A stretch of 64,000 nt of DNA, from contig CANTUZ010000001.1 in NCBI GenBank assembly GCA_947846985.1, forward strand, positions 37,658,727-37,722,726, written 5' to 3'. The translations under genes and the position numbers were made by a program. How positions within the stretch are numbered: the stretch's first letter is position 1; every line of letters begins with the position of its first letter. A model generated the notes under the pieces. It saw only the letters and a program-made list of their open reading frames with translations. It had not been told where the DNA came from and made no database searches. Positions 47,037-61,977 of the stretch are shown here, piece after piece. The DNA comes from Fratercula arctica (taxonomy: Eukaryota; Chordata; Aves; Charadriiformes; Alcidae).

Positions 47037-50000
47037 TAAGTCGGATAGAGAAGTGGGCTGAAGTAGCTAAATGGAGTATATGACAGACAGACATCGTTGA
47101 GAGTAACACCATGGGTGATAGCTGTCTGGCTGTAGAGGAGTCACTGACATGACTTCCCAGACAGAAAGACTGGTAAATCTTGGACTGAGAGTCCTCTCCT
47201 GCCCTGGGAAGACATTTCTGCTACGCAGAGAATAGCGATTCTTGACTGCTTTAAGGGCAATGTGAACGTCATTAGGAGGAGACTGTTCTTCGTTAGTTCA
47301 GTAACAACAGACTAGTTTCAACTGCAATTCTGTTTGTGAGGATTTCATTCTAAATCAGGTCGTAATGAAAGGACAGCTTGCCTTCTAACCGTGGGACCTT
47401 CACCAGTTCTGGTTTCAACCAACTGTTTTCATTTGTAGTTGTCCTGGTTTGAGTAGTTTGGTTTTAAATGGTGTTTACGACTTTTTAAAAAAGACAGATT
47501 TGTAAAATAACTAATGGTAATAAAACTACTGTGAGGTACAGTTAATTATATATATATTTATATAAAACATTGACTATATAGGAATCTGCATTAGATGATA
47601 AAGCATCTTGGAAAGAATTAATGTAAGCACTCATGATGGATGAAAGAGTTATGGAAGATCATTTTCAGCTGCCCCTGATAACATATAGGGAAAAGAAGGA
47701 TAGGGAAAGGCAAGCTATCCAAATTTATGATTATGTAAAAGTAGGGCTCAGAACAGCACTTAAATTTTGTGCAGACTTATTTGACGTGGAAACATGAAAT
47801 TCACTAAATAGGAGCATTTAGTAATAGGAAGGTACAATACACTAGGATGCTGGGTCCAGTTTAAGCACTCACACTTCCTTTTGCAAAAAACACTGTAGAA
47901 AAAATACAAACGAAGAAGTGATATAACTATGAAAAAAACCTCTTGATGTTCTATGGTTTTTGGCGGACGCTTCATATTGCTCCTCTTTAAGTCTAATTAA
48001 ATGTCCTTTATTATTACCAAAGCTTGAGATTTTTTTTTTTTTATTGGGCTGAAATAACATAAATCTAGGTATAGCATCAGTCAAGTATTTTATTCTCAAA
48101 AATACATTAATTACATCTTCTTATATTAAAATATAAATAAAATACTATTACAGGGTAAAGTAGAATGTTCACTAATGTGAAATCACCATTCTTGGAGCTG
48201 TGATTTTGTTTAAATGTAAATACTTGAAGGTTTGAATCTACAATTATAAATGGGTTATCAAAGAAAATATAGGCACTATGTGGAGAAAATGATTAGCTTT
48301 CTCAGACAAAATTTAAAGTCTTTTTTAGTAAAGTCTGAAGTCTTCACGTAAAATGTTTCATTGAATAATTGCCATCTTATTTCAAAAAATAACAATGAAA
48401 TACAACAGCTGATTGAAGATAAATATTCTCATATTTCATCCTCTCAAATTGAAGGAAATCTTATTTTTATCTTTGTAACTACTTTACTTTACTAACAGGT
48501 TTTATTCTCATTAATAGGAAACATTACATTTGCCCTCGTTTGAAAATTTGGTCTTCAATGTTTAATATCCTGTGTTTGGTAATTTGGAACTCCTTTATAA
48601 TCCTTTTTACTACAGAGATACCCTGGTTTATAGTAGGACGCGTACGATTGTGGTATCTGTATCACAATTCATTGGTAGACAGAGTTTTCTAACAGAAGAA
48701 ATTGAGTAGTAGGAGGGAAAACGTCCTCGTTTAAGACTATAAGGAATACTCTAATAGACAGTAGCAATTAAAAAGATATGCACTAGTACACCTTTTAGAA
48801 ACAGGCGTTGGGAAATGTCTAGTGTTAGTTAAAGACATTAGACATCTTCTTGTGGAAAATAACCCTCCAGAGAAATGAAAAAAATGCAAAACACATCCCG
48901 CTCTAGATAATATTGTATATGAAGAATCTTCAGTTCTTTGAAGATCTACCTTCATCATTGGCCATACATCAGTTTATTGTAATCATCACTTTTCTACCTG
49001 ATGATTTCCTATTTGGAAAAAGTATTCTTTTCATTCTCACTGCATTTATTGCTTTTAAGGAGTGGTAAGAAAAAATAATTTTCCAAAGTAAACAAAATCA
49101 TGCATAACTGCTTGCTTGCTTTCTTCTCCCTGAAAACAACAGTAATGCTGTTTAAATAACTGCTCATTTAAAATACTTTTTTTTTATATATATACATATA
49201 TATAGCTTTCAGTTGATTTCAGTTAAAAGAAATACCAGACACTTAGTAATGGTGCATTACTATAATATAAAATTAGGGGCAGTTTAAAAACCTGTCGCTT
49301 GATGCAGCTACTGTTTCACAACGGGAGGAATAATTTCTTGTAGAGTGACATGTTCCCTTATGTCACAGCTATTCTTCCTTTACAAAAGCTGTTACTTTGA
49401 TGGGGAGGACAAATGCCTGCCATATATTACTATGCAGTCCGTTACAATGGGTTCATTCATATTTATAATACAATCTGTGATGTTGATGCAATCACTTTAG
49501 ACTTCACTGTTATTTCAAACAAATCCATAACTGAGAAAAAGGCAGGCTGTTGACAGGAGTTAATGTGGGGTTTTCTCTGTTTACAATTGCTTTCTAATCT
49601 ACTAAATGGCTGTGAAAATTGATGCACTGTTAGAAGTGCTTTTATACACTACTACAGATAAAGGGCTGTTACACTGCAGTAATCTCTGTAATGCTAAATT
49701 GAATTTTCGACAGTGGTTTTTTTTATTTTGTTTTTCCAATTTGAATGTGACAAGGTAGGCTAGTCAATTTATGGTAAGCTTAATTCCATCAATGCAAAGT
49801 ATTTTTCCATCTTTATTAATTGAAATGCCTATTATTGCTAGGAAGAAAAAAAGTAAGAGATGAAACTTGTAACTCTCACAATATGTACTTTAGGAAAAAT
49901 CTCTTAGTGGCCACAGCATGGGCCAGAGCTGCTAAATTTTGTGAGCAAATTTGTGATCTGTTGAAGCTACGCAAGTGAATCCCCAGCAGGTAAAACACAG

Positions 50001-50634
50001 TAGTACAGCTTGCAGAACTGCTAAGCTTGCCGTGAAGCTAAACAGATTCTGCTTAAACATCACAAAATAAAAATTAGGATTAGATGATTTGCCAGTAAAT
50101 AACTTCCCAGTGGGATTTTAGAGAGATATGTAAAGATAGTGCTTTAGTTACATGACCAATGAAATCACAGTCATAAAGAAGTCCAAATAATGTACATGTT
50201 AGTTTACCACCCTGAAAAGGAAGTCAATCAGAAAAAAAATAATAAAGCCTTTTAAGTTTCAAATTTCCCTGATAAGGAAGGTGCAAAGAAATACCAAGGC
50301 TGCTGCTGATACGGAACAGAAGTAAAGACTTTGGTACTGCAGAAGAGGTGCCCTAAAAAATTCCTGACACACTTCTCTGAAATGTCTGGTGTCTCATTAA
50401 AAGCTGAACCTGAGGAATGCAAGACAAAATGTCTTTTTATGTTAATCGAGGAGCTGCTAATTTTCTATATGAATATGAAAATATTACTAAAAATTAATGA
50501 ACAGAACTTTTACATGGTTTCTGATGGAAAGAAATCCTTTATATTCAAGACATTTGCATGTCTAGTAACTTCAAAATTTGCTTACGTATTTTAATTCTAC
50601 AAGATTTAATAAAGAGGCATAGTTCGCTCAGATA
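47037..50634. other. AT-rich, repeat-poor noncoding DNA
   Basis: No gene or named transposon. Alternating AT tracts occur near 47546-47570 and 49185-49204. A TGTCCTGGTTTGAG start at 47448 is reminiscent of an avian LTR 5' end, but the similarity stops at once. Confidence 0.5.
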
Positions 50635-50690
50635 ATAGAATAATTTAGGTTGGAGGAGACCTCCCTCGAGGTCACCTGGTTCAAACCCAG
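50635..50690 (-). mobile_element. CR1-type 3' tail fragment, antisense
   Basis: Reversed octamer (ATAGAATAATTTAGG), then TTGGAGGAGACCTC, CGAGGTCACCTGGTTC and AAACCC, the layout of a CR1 3' UTR subfamily. Only about 55 bp remain. Confidence 0.75.
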
Positions 50691-53600
50691 CTTCAAAGTG
50701 AGATACAGTTGTTAAGTTGGATCATAACATTTTTCAAAAAATAGACTGTTAGATATGAAGATTCAAACTTCGTAATTCCACCTTGGTGACATTTAATCAC
50801 ATCAGCTGAATTCAGTAGTCAAATATAACACAAAAAATGCCCACGCATTTCGTGCAGGACAGTATAATTAGTCTATGCAGAGTAGTAAGTAAAATTGACT
50901 TAAACAGTCTGTCAGCTAAGGGACACAAATGTGTAGTAACCAGGCTTCGTGAACAATAAAGCTCACAGAGTATTTTATTTCTCTTGTGTTTTTTTCCTAT
51001 ATGACTTATTTATTTTCTTGAATGCTCACTTTTTCTCCTCTCCATTTTCGAAATAAAAAAGGCTTAAGAGCCAAATTCTTTTAGAAGACGGCAGAATCAC
51101 AAGAAGGCACTTCTGGAGTTGCTTTAAAATGTACTGGGAATGGTCATCATTTATAAGCTATATCTCTGATTGTTTAAAACTACTGCATTGATTGCAGTTG
51201 CAAATAGAATTCCTTCCCCTACCAAATTAAGTAAAATAATACATAAAGGGGTTCTATAGAAAAGCGATTATTTCGCTTGAGCAGGGTTAATAAAAAGGAA
51301 AATCTGCTGCACACCTGTCATTCTCCAGTATTATTTTCTTATACTAGATCAGCTAATACAACCTCTTAGGAACAAAAATGTTCCTTCAGATAATTAGTGG
51401 CCATCTTCTAAATGCTGTTATGTACCTTTTCATCCCAGCTTGTAGCTATTTGTGAAACACAACCAAAGAAGCCATCTAGCTTAGCAGCCCTGCTCAGTTC
51501 AAATACTGTCACTCTTCACAGCAATACCACAAAAGCTGTTTACGTTCAAGTCTATCATTTCAGGAGAGGTTCTGCTCCACAACACTGCATTATACAATGT
51601 TGCTTTAACATTTTCAAATATCTAAAACATTCCTCTCAAACTATACTGGAACAAAAAAGAATTCATTTTAAAAGGTAGTTTTATAATTTGTGAAAATTAC
51701 AGAAAATCAGTAATCATACTATTTGGGACACTAATTCAGATCAAACTTAGCCTTCCTTAGCCTAGAGAGAGTGATACCTCCTTTGTTTAGTCACAAAGTT
51801 GAGAAAGTGGATATAGGAAGTGTCCCCTTTGGTATATTATGAAATATTTACCACATAGCACTTCAAAATATGGCTGAATGAGCTATTCCTAAATATGACT
51901 GAAAGGCTTCATGATGTACTACTCAGTCCAAGCTAACGTGCGTATTGTGTCCTTTAGATATTTCAAGAATCATGGGGTGTTTTTTTTTTTCTCCCTACAA
52001 TTAAAATTGAAATAAGATTTCTAACTTAGAATTGTTCTTCTTATGAAAACATTTGAAAAAAATCAACAATTACAGGCATGCTAAGATGTACCAGTAGATC
52101 ACAGGTTTCCAGTAAGTACAGTGGCCACGAAAGTCCCAGTTACAAAGACATGCTAACATTTTAGAAGGTTGACTCACAGCAGAAAAGCAGAAATTAAATA
52201 ACAAGAACATCCTGTGCAACCTAAGGGAAAAGAGATGATGGAGTATGAACAACCATATGCCTGTAAAGACAACACACATTTTGGATAGCAGGCATAACGA
52301 AAGCGGTAACAAATGAAGATCGAACCAGTATGGAAAACTACACGGGGTATTAGGTTTAGCTGGTCATTTAATGCATCACAACTTGCTGCATGCTTATGGA
52401 AGGCTGGATTTCTTATTTAAGTACAAAAGTGGGGATGACTTAATACAAAATGTTGCTTCTGTGAAAGCATAAGCATCTCCGCTCTGTCAGGCTGATGTAC
52501 GTGTGACAGACCATACCTATTTCTGTAGAACTAGACTTACAGAAACTGCACCTCACCACCACCAGAAAGAGACTCCTTACTAGGAAACTGTCTTAAGCTG
52601 TAATAAACCTGGCTGACTTGCAATTTGTGGAAATTAAAATGACCTACTTTGAATAATGCATATAATACAAAGGATTTACTCACCTGGAGCAGAATTTGAA
52701 CACACAGAACAAAAATAGCCATGGACAATTAGAGAGAAGTTTGACAGAGTATTCCCTAAATATACCTAGGTGTTCATCTCAGAAATAGAACAAGATTATA
52801 ACTGAATCGTAGTTGCCAAGAAGTTTTGAATTTTCAGTTAACCTGTGAGCAAGAAAAGTGACTTTTCCTGAACAGCAGTTTCATATAACTGTAAGATCCT
52901 ACTTTGTCTATGAGAATAAGAGGTGGAAATACAGCAGTAAGGCCATTTGATCCTTCTTTTGTTCCTTCTCCTGTACAAGCAAATTATAGTTTTGCTGTCT
53001 ATCCATACTGGAATCAGTCTGAAATATTAACACGATTTTTCTTTAGACATTCATATGAACACACCACAGTTAAGAAACAAGTTCATCCTCCAAATGGCAA
53101 GAAGATATGATAGCTCTAAACAAATTCCCAAAGTACTCTGTAATGGGCAGTAGATATGAAGATTTACTTTCACAGAAAAGAACACTTAACATTTTACTTA
53201 TCCCCTAGATATGTTCCAGTTAAGAACCATGTACAGAACATGAAACTGGAGATGGGTGTAGACAATCATCTCCCATCCCTCTTAAGAGTCTGTACAGGTG
53301 CATTCACTGAGGAAAGTCTTGCTAATTAGGAACAGGGGATGATAAAGAATAACTGGGACAGTTAAACAATTTTAAGTGTATGCATCTCTAAGAAATTTTA
53401 AAATAAATCTAAATTGAGAAGGCATCTTCTGGATCCTAAACTTGGGAAAGCATCTGCAGGTGGCACCATGTCTACTTCGTACCACTAAGCAGAGGAAGGA
53501 CATTCTTATGTAGTGATGTTTCCATGCAGAAAACACCATACAACAGACGAGAAATCTCATTAAATGTTCCATAAAGCTTTCCTTTAAGACTAACATTGAA

Positions 53601-56600
53601 TTTGGTGCATCTATATGAGCAGTGTTACAATAAGAGGAGTTATTTTTTGCAGGGACTGATCAGATTTTAGAGAATGACAAAACATTTGGATGGTGACAGC
53701 CCAACTCCAATGCTACATCTTTGCTCTGCTGCACAAATAACTCCTGCTTGAAATTGCGGCCACCAGCCAGAATTCTACCATCTATCCCTATCCTAGCACC
53801 TGCAATTCACTGCAGAAGCTCAATTATTTTCCTTCTTTTAAAGTACTATTTTTACTTGGCTGCATATTCCCTGTAATTTTATTCAAACATGAAAATGTTA
53901 GTAAGAACATAAATCACATTCCTAGCAAACTGATTATCTCACACAATCAAACAGACTGGAACCTAACCTAAATTTTGCTGCAGTGTAAGTTTTCCAGCGT
54001 AAGTGGGAACGTCCTGTAAGTACCTGGTTTTCATACCACTCAAGCTGTCTTTGGTATGTTTTATAGCCAAAACCTGCAACTGTTACCTTAGTAGTTTTCG
54101 TGAAAATCTGAGCTTTGGTAGCACAGCTTTGATAGCTAAATCTGTTTCATCTTTTAATAAATTACATTTCCTGAAATGCTATTGAACGAAAACAAAGGAA
54201 ATGATATATAGGCAAATATAATTAAAATTGCAGTAAGATTTCAGTATGTAATATTTTTAATGTTTAAAATGAATGACATTTACCCAATGCTAGTTACGAA
54301 ACTGTAAAATGACTTTGTATAAAATGCTTTTTCAAAAAGAAATAAAACAAGTTGCTTTGTACATACTCATATCTCTCTGAATTTCTTCTTTAGTAGGAAG
54401 AGGGTTTCTCTAGAATATTTTAATGCCAGTGAACTCAATTTCTTAAAGTGTTATACTTCATTTTAGTTCCACTATTTCCAAAATAAAATATCAGATGAAG
54501 CCCGTCTTCTGTGACAGTCATCTTTTTCCCTATGTATCTTGCTTGCACAAAAGAGAAAAAGAAATTAAATACAGCTTTTATAATTTCTATTTCTTGTAAT
54601 CGTGTCTTAAAGATACAAAAACGGAAAGGAAAATCAACCACAAATGGCAGCACTGTTTTTTCAAATATACATTGGTAATATTAAAGAAGTCGTAGTTTAG
54701 AAGCATATAATTTAAGTCCAGATTGCCTGATTTACATTACTGACTCCCTGACCTAGCTTAGTTGAACACTGAATTTAAATAGAGGTGCTTGAAGTCAGCA
54801 GGGACTTATATATGTGCTTATATGCTGGGCTGAATCAACATCCCATTGCAGCAAATCACAAGTACGGTATATGTAACAAGTGTAACATGGCAAGCATATT
54901 TATCTATCCATAACAAAGCCAAAAATGACATCTCCTCTATGCATTTTTGTGAGTTGGCAGAAATCAGCAGGCAACAATATACTTAGTACCTACCTAGTTT
55001 TCCTTAGAAAGAACTATTTAGCATAATAACCCCAAACCTGAGTATATATTTTGAAGTTGGAAGGAAAAGGTCCAAACTGGCATGCTTTACTGTTTGTTAA
55101 CTGTTTTTCTTCTAATGAATTGCCCTGTTGCTCTGCATCACTCTGATTACAGTATAACAGTCTTCATTAGTCATTATAAAACCAGCTTTGTGCCACTTTA
55201 TTTACATTCTCATTGCAAATAGCTAAAACTTCACATTTTAATAAATCAGGGTATTTCTGCACTTGCTGAAAAATAATCTGGTAATGCCTAATACATGATT
55301 TTACCTTAAAGAACCTTAAACCCAAATCTTTAAGGTTTTGGGTTTGTGGGGTTTTTTAATACAACTTTGCCACCGGAATAATTCCACCACGGCCAAAATT
55401 CTTGCCCATAACAAGGCTAAGGGAATTAGAATTTTTCTGTAATTAGTCTTTGCAAACTGGCCTTCTCTTCTGGTAGAACTGCCACAAGGGGAAACTGATA
55501 TTCAAAGCTTAAAATATGATTATTGCTTGAAAATGAACTAGCACTGTAAATACGCATAAAAATGAGCTTAGGAAAAATCTCAATCACAAATATGAACAAT
55601 AATAAATATTAATCAGTAATAGGATGGTTTTCATAATATACAACTATTTTCTAGATATTTTCAGTAACATTTCATTAAAAGGCTTCATTTTCTTCTTAAC
55701 ATTTTAGCAAGTCAAAAAAGAGGGCAACAATTATTGTCTAAAATACTGTTTGATGGTAGAGGTTCTTTGTAAAATAGGTTTTTATTAACTACATTATTTT
55801 ACCCAGGTCAATCTAAAGTCAATGTATTTCAGACGTAACTGACTTGCTCTGAATTCTAGTGAGTGATTTGGGTACAAAAGTCAGTGTGCCTATCATCCAA
55901 AAAGTGAAAAATTTCACTATTTTTTTCTTTCCTTTTTTTTTTTAATCGAACTCTTTTCCTAACGTTAAAAATCAAAAGTAACAAAACCCATATCTACATT
56001 GAACAATAACTATTACAGAGAATATTTGTCACTATTAGTATTCTTCAAACCCATGACTTTGGTACTACTGAAAAATGAATGCCTGACACTAATGAATATT
56101 TATGTACATCGATATAAAAATCATGATGTCTAGATCCATTTTATACACACAGAGATATTACATGTGCATATACGTTACATTCAGATTTTTTGACTCAACA
56201 GGCTTTAGTACAGCTATTAATGCCAATACAAGTTTTATTAATGATCTATGGCAATACTTTGAAACAGCAACTCTTCGCTAAACCCCAGCTGGCAACCTAA
56301 ACTGAGTTACAACACGATATTTCACCTTTTAACTAACTTATTCTGCCAAAGAAACATTTATCAAGTGCATTACAAGGATTCCAAAATAATATTTACATAC
56401 TATAATGGGAAAAAGTACAAAGACGTGAAAAGACATCTATAAATGAGGCTTAGTCAACAAAAAGGAAAAATAAAAGACAATAGATCCTTTGAAAGATAAT
56501 AGTTCCTTTGAAAGGGGAACAATGGCATTTTTAAAATTCATTTTTAACCTTCCTAAAACAAGGAATTAAAGTTCTTTTGTTCAAATATTGAGGTCTTTTC

Positions 56601-59600
56601 AATGAACAGATAAACAAATTCTCCTGTATTTAGCATGTTGCTGTCTGTCTAGCTAAGTTTATATTAATCTCCTCAAATTCGGGCTGTATTCAACATCTCC
56701 TGACCCATGCTGCTGTTGAAGATAAACCTTGCACTGTGGTTTTCCAGGCTATAAACCATCAGCAAGTAGAAAACATTTCTAATTTGATGGATGGGATTTT
56801 AGGTATATGTAGTTTGTTATCTGGCTGCTTTTCCTCCCAATTACATGTTGGCAACACAATCCTCAAAGGGCCTTTTTTCCCCTCAAAAGTGATTATGCAC
56901 CATACATCACAAACATGGCACCTACAATACATCCATGTAACCTCTTTGGCAACGTAACTACTTAATTCCATGGCAGAACTTGCTCTCAGCACTATTTTTA
57001 TATTCTTTTAAATACTTGAAATATTTGTCTGACGTTAGACTTCTAGACACCATCTACAGACTTTCTCTTGAATGCTAGAATTATTTTTTCTCCAGGCAGG
57101 ATGAACACAGTGTTAATGCTGGTCATCTGCTGTAGCTGTGAGCTAGTTAACTGCTCATTTATCAAACTCTCATACGGTACCTTTAATGGAAAATATTATC
57201 TCTTCATCTCTAATGAAATTATTGCGTAGTTACTGCATAATAGATTCCAATACTTTGCACTAATACTGAGACCAGTTTGGCATCACTACACTTATTCTCT
57301 AGCATCAGAGGATTACCTACAGCTCAGAAAAATAACTGGCATACAGCCTCCTTCCATCAATATACCACACATACTCTAGAACACATAGGATAATAAGCGT
57401 AGAAAGGTAGAAAAAAACATATGGATGGGGAAGTTTGTCACTACATTCAACAAATACGTTGAATTTGCTCTGCTGAAGGCCATGCTGGAGATAGGTTTAT
57501 AACATGCCAAAATGAAGGAGAGCTTAATGTCTTTTGGTGTGCACATTAATCATTAACGATCAAGTGGTCTCAAACTTAAGCCAGCCGAAATGTTCTGCAT
57601 TTCCAAAATGCCACTAAAAATGCATCTTTTTTCCACTTTTGCGATTTGAAATATTTTTTAAAAAAATTAAAAGCACACTATCCATCTTCAGTGCTGGTCT
57701 AGCTGAAGACTAAACAGATCAGTATGAACAGCTACCTATCTTAACCACTTAATGTGGGAGAGCAGAAATTTTATCAATTCCACAATACTCCAGAAATCTG
57801 GTGTCAGACAATCTATACATTCTCTTTTCTTAGATGTAATCAAGGAATAAAATAAAACTGGTTTTCTCCAGAAGAGTATATTTTTCTTTTTTAAAAAAGA
57901 ACCTTTTCAAGTCATTGGTTATAGCACTTTACTCAATCTGTAAGACTGAAATTATTACTTAGTGCTACTTATTAATAAAAATAGGTTGGGACACCAACAT
58001 TTTAATTTAGATTAATGCTAGAAATATTTTATATTCTCAAAAAGCTTTAGAAAAGGAAAAATGAATAGAGGTTTTATTAACACAGCCCACATTAATTTTT
58101 GCACAGAAGAAAGTTCCCATAGCAAGAAATACGAGGAAAAAGCAAGTCCAAAAATATAGGTACATTTTTAAGAATGCGATATAAAAGTAATGAAATCCCA
58201 TTATCTCAGTGTAGAGAAAGTACAGAAAAGGTAGCAAGAAATCAACTTGATTAATTCACAAAGCCTTCTATGACGTGAAATTCAGAAAGGAAAAGCACAA
58301 GCCATGGTAACTGGATAGAATTAGTAAGGATGAATATACAAAGAAAAAAGCAATTGTGTAAGGACAAAATAGAAACATCAGAGCACAGAATGAGCTACAA
58401 CTAGCAAAGAAAGAAAGAACAAAATAATCACTCTATAAGTATACTGATAAGGAGAAGGAGACAAATAGAGACTTAGTTCATTACTCAAAACGGAGGAAAA
58501 GCTTTGAGTGGATGAGGCCACCAAAGCCGAAATGTTTAATGACTTCTTTTACTTCCATGTTCACTAGAATTATATTTTGAACACAATTAATACCAGTGAC
58601 AGAGCACTAATGCACATCTAGCTCTGATGTTTTCTAAGAACGCCGCCCTGAAAACCTGAGTCAGACCCAGGACACTAGTTAAAATCAAAGCAAATTGCAG
58701 CTACACTTGATAATATTTTTAGAAGAGATTTGATTCGAGAAAACCGGAAGAATGCAAAAGTCATGACTCTAATAATAACAAAGGAGAGAAGTGTCAGAGA
58801 ATCGCTCAACACAAGTCAAAATGTCAGGCTGTTTCTAGGAGGCGTGAACAGGAGCCTCATCTTTTAAGATATGTGAAATCATGCTTTAGTTCTCCTGTTC
58901 AACAACTTCAGCTCTTCATCCAGTTTTAGACACTGAGCTACAAGGAGGAGGTTCACTTTTTCCTTTTAGATATACCAAGAGACTAATAAAAATCATGAAT
59001 GTCTGAAAATCTTAATATACAAGAAAAGACACGAAAAAAATATTGTGCTGTTTAGTCTACAGACAACAGAATACCAAGGAAAACCCAGGACAATAAAGGT
59101 ACTTCAAAAGGCCACCTAAGCCTCTTTCTTATTCCCAAGATCAATGCTGTCTTCTACAGTGAGATATTCTATTCTATAATATTTTTTTGAATATATAGAA
59201 ATAAGCAAAAAAGGGAACAAATATGCAAAAGAGAAACAAATACGCTGTTCCTTTTGTCCAGTGTGGATGTATTTGTCTTATTTTTTCTTAGATAGCTCTG
59301 TATCCTCAAACTGTGTGGAAGTGAAATATCCATAACTATCCATAAGTTTTGTGATTCTTAAGCTATCCAGCACCAGCAAAAGTGAATTTATTATTTCTCC
59401 TGAGTAACAGAACCATATTTTGTTTTACTCAAAATCAAGGAAAATACAGTAATACAGCAAGATCACTAACAAGGTATAAATGGATTTGTTGAAAAAACCC
59501 AAACAACTGTGGTTCACCTGCCACACAGAACATTAAATTTCACTTGATTCTTGCTAAAGCATCAATGAGAAGATGACAATGTGCTACCAGTTAAATTATG

Positions 59601-61977
59601 CTTGTGAACGAGCATTTTAAAGTAAACTTCCATCTGGCATTCATTAACAGAAATTCCACAATGAGAATAAATAATGCTGAGAGACAACCCTAAATTTAAT
59701 TGCTCAAACAACTCTTATGTAAAATTCATTTTTCTGTGAAGTTGGACAGATAGAAAACAAGGGCATAAGAACAGAGTTGTACTGCAGCGTCCTAGTGAAA
59801 GTACGATCAAACTTCCCTTAAGCCTTGCAGTCAATGCAGTCTAAGTCGAAGCATTTGCATTTGTCTGCTTTCTCCTACAGAGTCAAGGCTGGGATTTTTT
59901 GTGTGTTTCTTTTAATTGTAGAACAGACATGCACGGTGACATTATAAGAATTTATAAATACTCCAAATCAACTTGAGCGAAACATGAACAAAATAATACA
60001 TTAATGTAATTTGCAAATGATTGTTATAGTCACATTAGAAGTCTGAATGAGCTTAAAAACAAGGCAACAAATTAAAACTATGTAAGAATTGTTATCAGAA
60101 CAAGCTTAAAAATGTATTTATGTGCAAAATAAAGTACAAAATGTAGTACTGTGCCAGTCAGGCTCTAACCAGAGCTGAAGATTACTCTTTTGCCTTTTTT
60201 CCCCCTGCAGTTTTCTTCCTGGCTACTGTATTTCCTTCTAAGTACTATATTTAATAGCCTGTTTCATTAGATTTCTAAAATTTAAAGTTCTGTAGTGATG
60301 ACTATGGAAATTATGATGAAGTAACTCAGTGAATGAGCTGGTGAGTTATGCAATAAGCAAATATTCACATAACATTTGGTAGAAGTAAAGGCTTTAATAT
60401 CGGAATGGTAGTTACACCCAGGCGTCTGGAGCCACAGATCAGGCCGCTCTCAACTTTAAGACTTCAGTGTATAGCTTCCCACATAGTTTCTCTTTAAAAC
60501 TCTATAACTGATTCATAGTTTAGAATTACCCATGCTAGATTAGAATTACCAGTCTCAAACTAAAATGAGGGATTATTTTTTTTAACTCTCGAATAACCAA
60601 CAGGATGATTGGGAGAGATTATTCTCCCTTTCTGGTAGGTTTTCCCTTAGCTTTTCTCCATTAATTGGGATAGGACTCCTAATTTTAAATTATTAATAGA
60701 TCAGATGCCTGAGTACCAGCCTACTGAGGAACAGCCCTTCTCTCTTTTTTTACTATCCGTACAGCACATTCAGACCCTTTCCTAGCAACACACAAATATA
60801 CATTATATACATTAATCTCATAGCAGTATTAGGTACCACAACCTACAATACTTTTCTACAACTAGTTCTTTTCCTTTGGAATATATCTTCACGCAGAGAC
60901 AACATGAATTACATTAACATACTGAAACTGATGTGGAAGCAGGTAATTAATATTAAAGTCACACAGTTGAAATATTCATTCGGAGCCATCTGAAACCACA
61001 GAAAATTTGGCACAGCTAGGGCAGATTTTGAGATTTATACCTATTTATAATGCAATAATGTATATTTTGAAGTGCTACAGGTCTTAACACATTATAAGCA
61101 CACGCACACACATGTGCATGCATACAAATGATCAGTGGATAAGTAAAAGCCCATTGGCTGTCCTAGTCTTAATATAAAACTACTGTGATAGGTGTTGCAA
61201 TTTTTAGGTTTGCAATTTAGGTTTTAGAACACAGATTCTTAAATAACATTCTAAGAATGGAGAGTCATTGTTTATATTCTCCTCTCTGTTTAAGAAAACA
61301 GAAAAAATATGGTGAAAGGGAAAATCCGGAGGTTTTAGGAAGATAAAGAATGATGGAGATTGTTCAGTACCTTGGTAGGATTTAGTTAGACATCAGTACC
61401 TGGTTAAATGTTTTCAACTGCTTTAGAAAAAGGGCACAGCCAACTTAGAAATCACATTAGCCCAACTGCAATTCAAAGAAATAAAATAAAGGAAATAATT
61501 TCCCTTCTATAAGGGAACATTCTGCATTATTTACCTCTCTTAGCTTACCAATTTCCTCTCTTGCATTCGTCTTTTGCAAAGCAATAATGGACAGAAAACC
61601 ATGAAAAATATAATAATAAAGCCACAGAAAGCAGAAATGGAATACATAGATTAGGTATAAATGCATACAATTAAAATTTCAAGCTAAAATGTGTCCCCTG
61701 AAAACTTCTAACACAAAGTATTAAGCTGTAAATATATGATCTATTGTAATATAGTGCAGCCTTACCCTTCAAGGTAGGAGAATGAGAAGTAAAATTAAAA
61801 AATAAAGAACCAGCTAAAAATAAAAATCTTTTATGAGAAAGAAATAAAACTTAACCTAACGATTCATGAACAATGTTACAGAGGCAAACATTGAAAGCTT
61901 TCTTTGCTCCCCTCCCCCCCACCAGGCATTAGATAACTTTTAAACACCTTAAAGTGATTCAGTTTATCTCAACTTAC
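50691..61977. other. Long AT-rich, repeat-poor noncoding (possibly intronic) DNA
   Basis: More than 11 kb with no transposon recognised with confidence. A 75-bp segment near 54780-54840 (GGGACTTATATATGTGC, GGGCTGAATCA) weakly resembles an ancient amniote repeat. Isolated splice-like signals with short open frames occur (for example 54457-54541 and 61523-61560 on the minus strand), but none can be confirmed as an exon by eye. Short open frames elsewhere look random. Confidence 0.5.

Noticed and set aside
47448..47490. TGTCCTGGTTTGAG, resembling the 5' start of an avian LTR
   Set aside because: The similarity ends after about 14 bases and no other LTR block follows.
61525..61560. Short minus-strand exon-like segment after TTGCTTTGCAAAAG with nearby GTAAGC/GTAAAT donors
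   Set aside because: The reading phase fits the 62 kb candidate exon only if a 22-nt microexon is assumed, so I do not annotate it.
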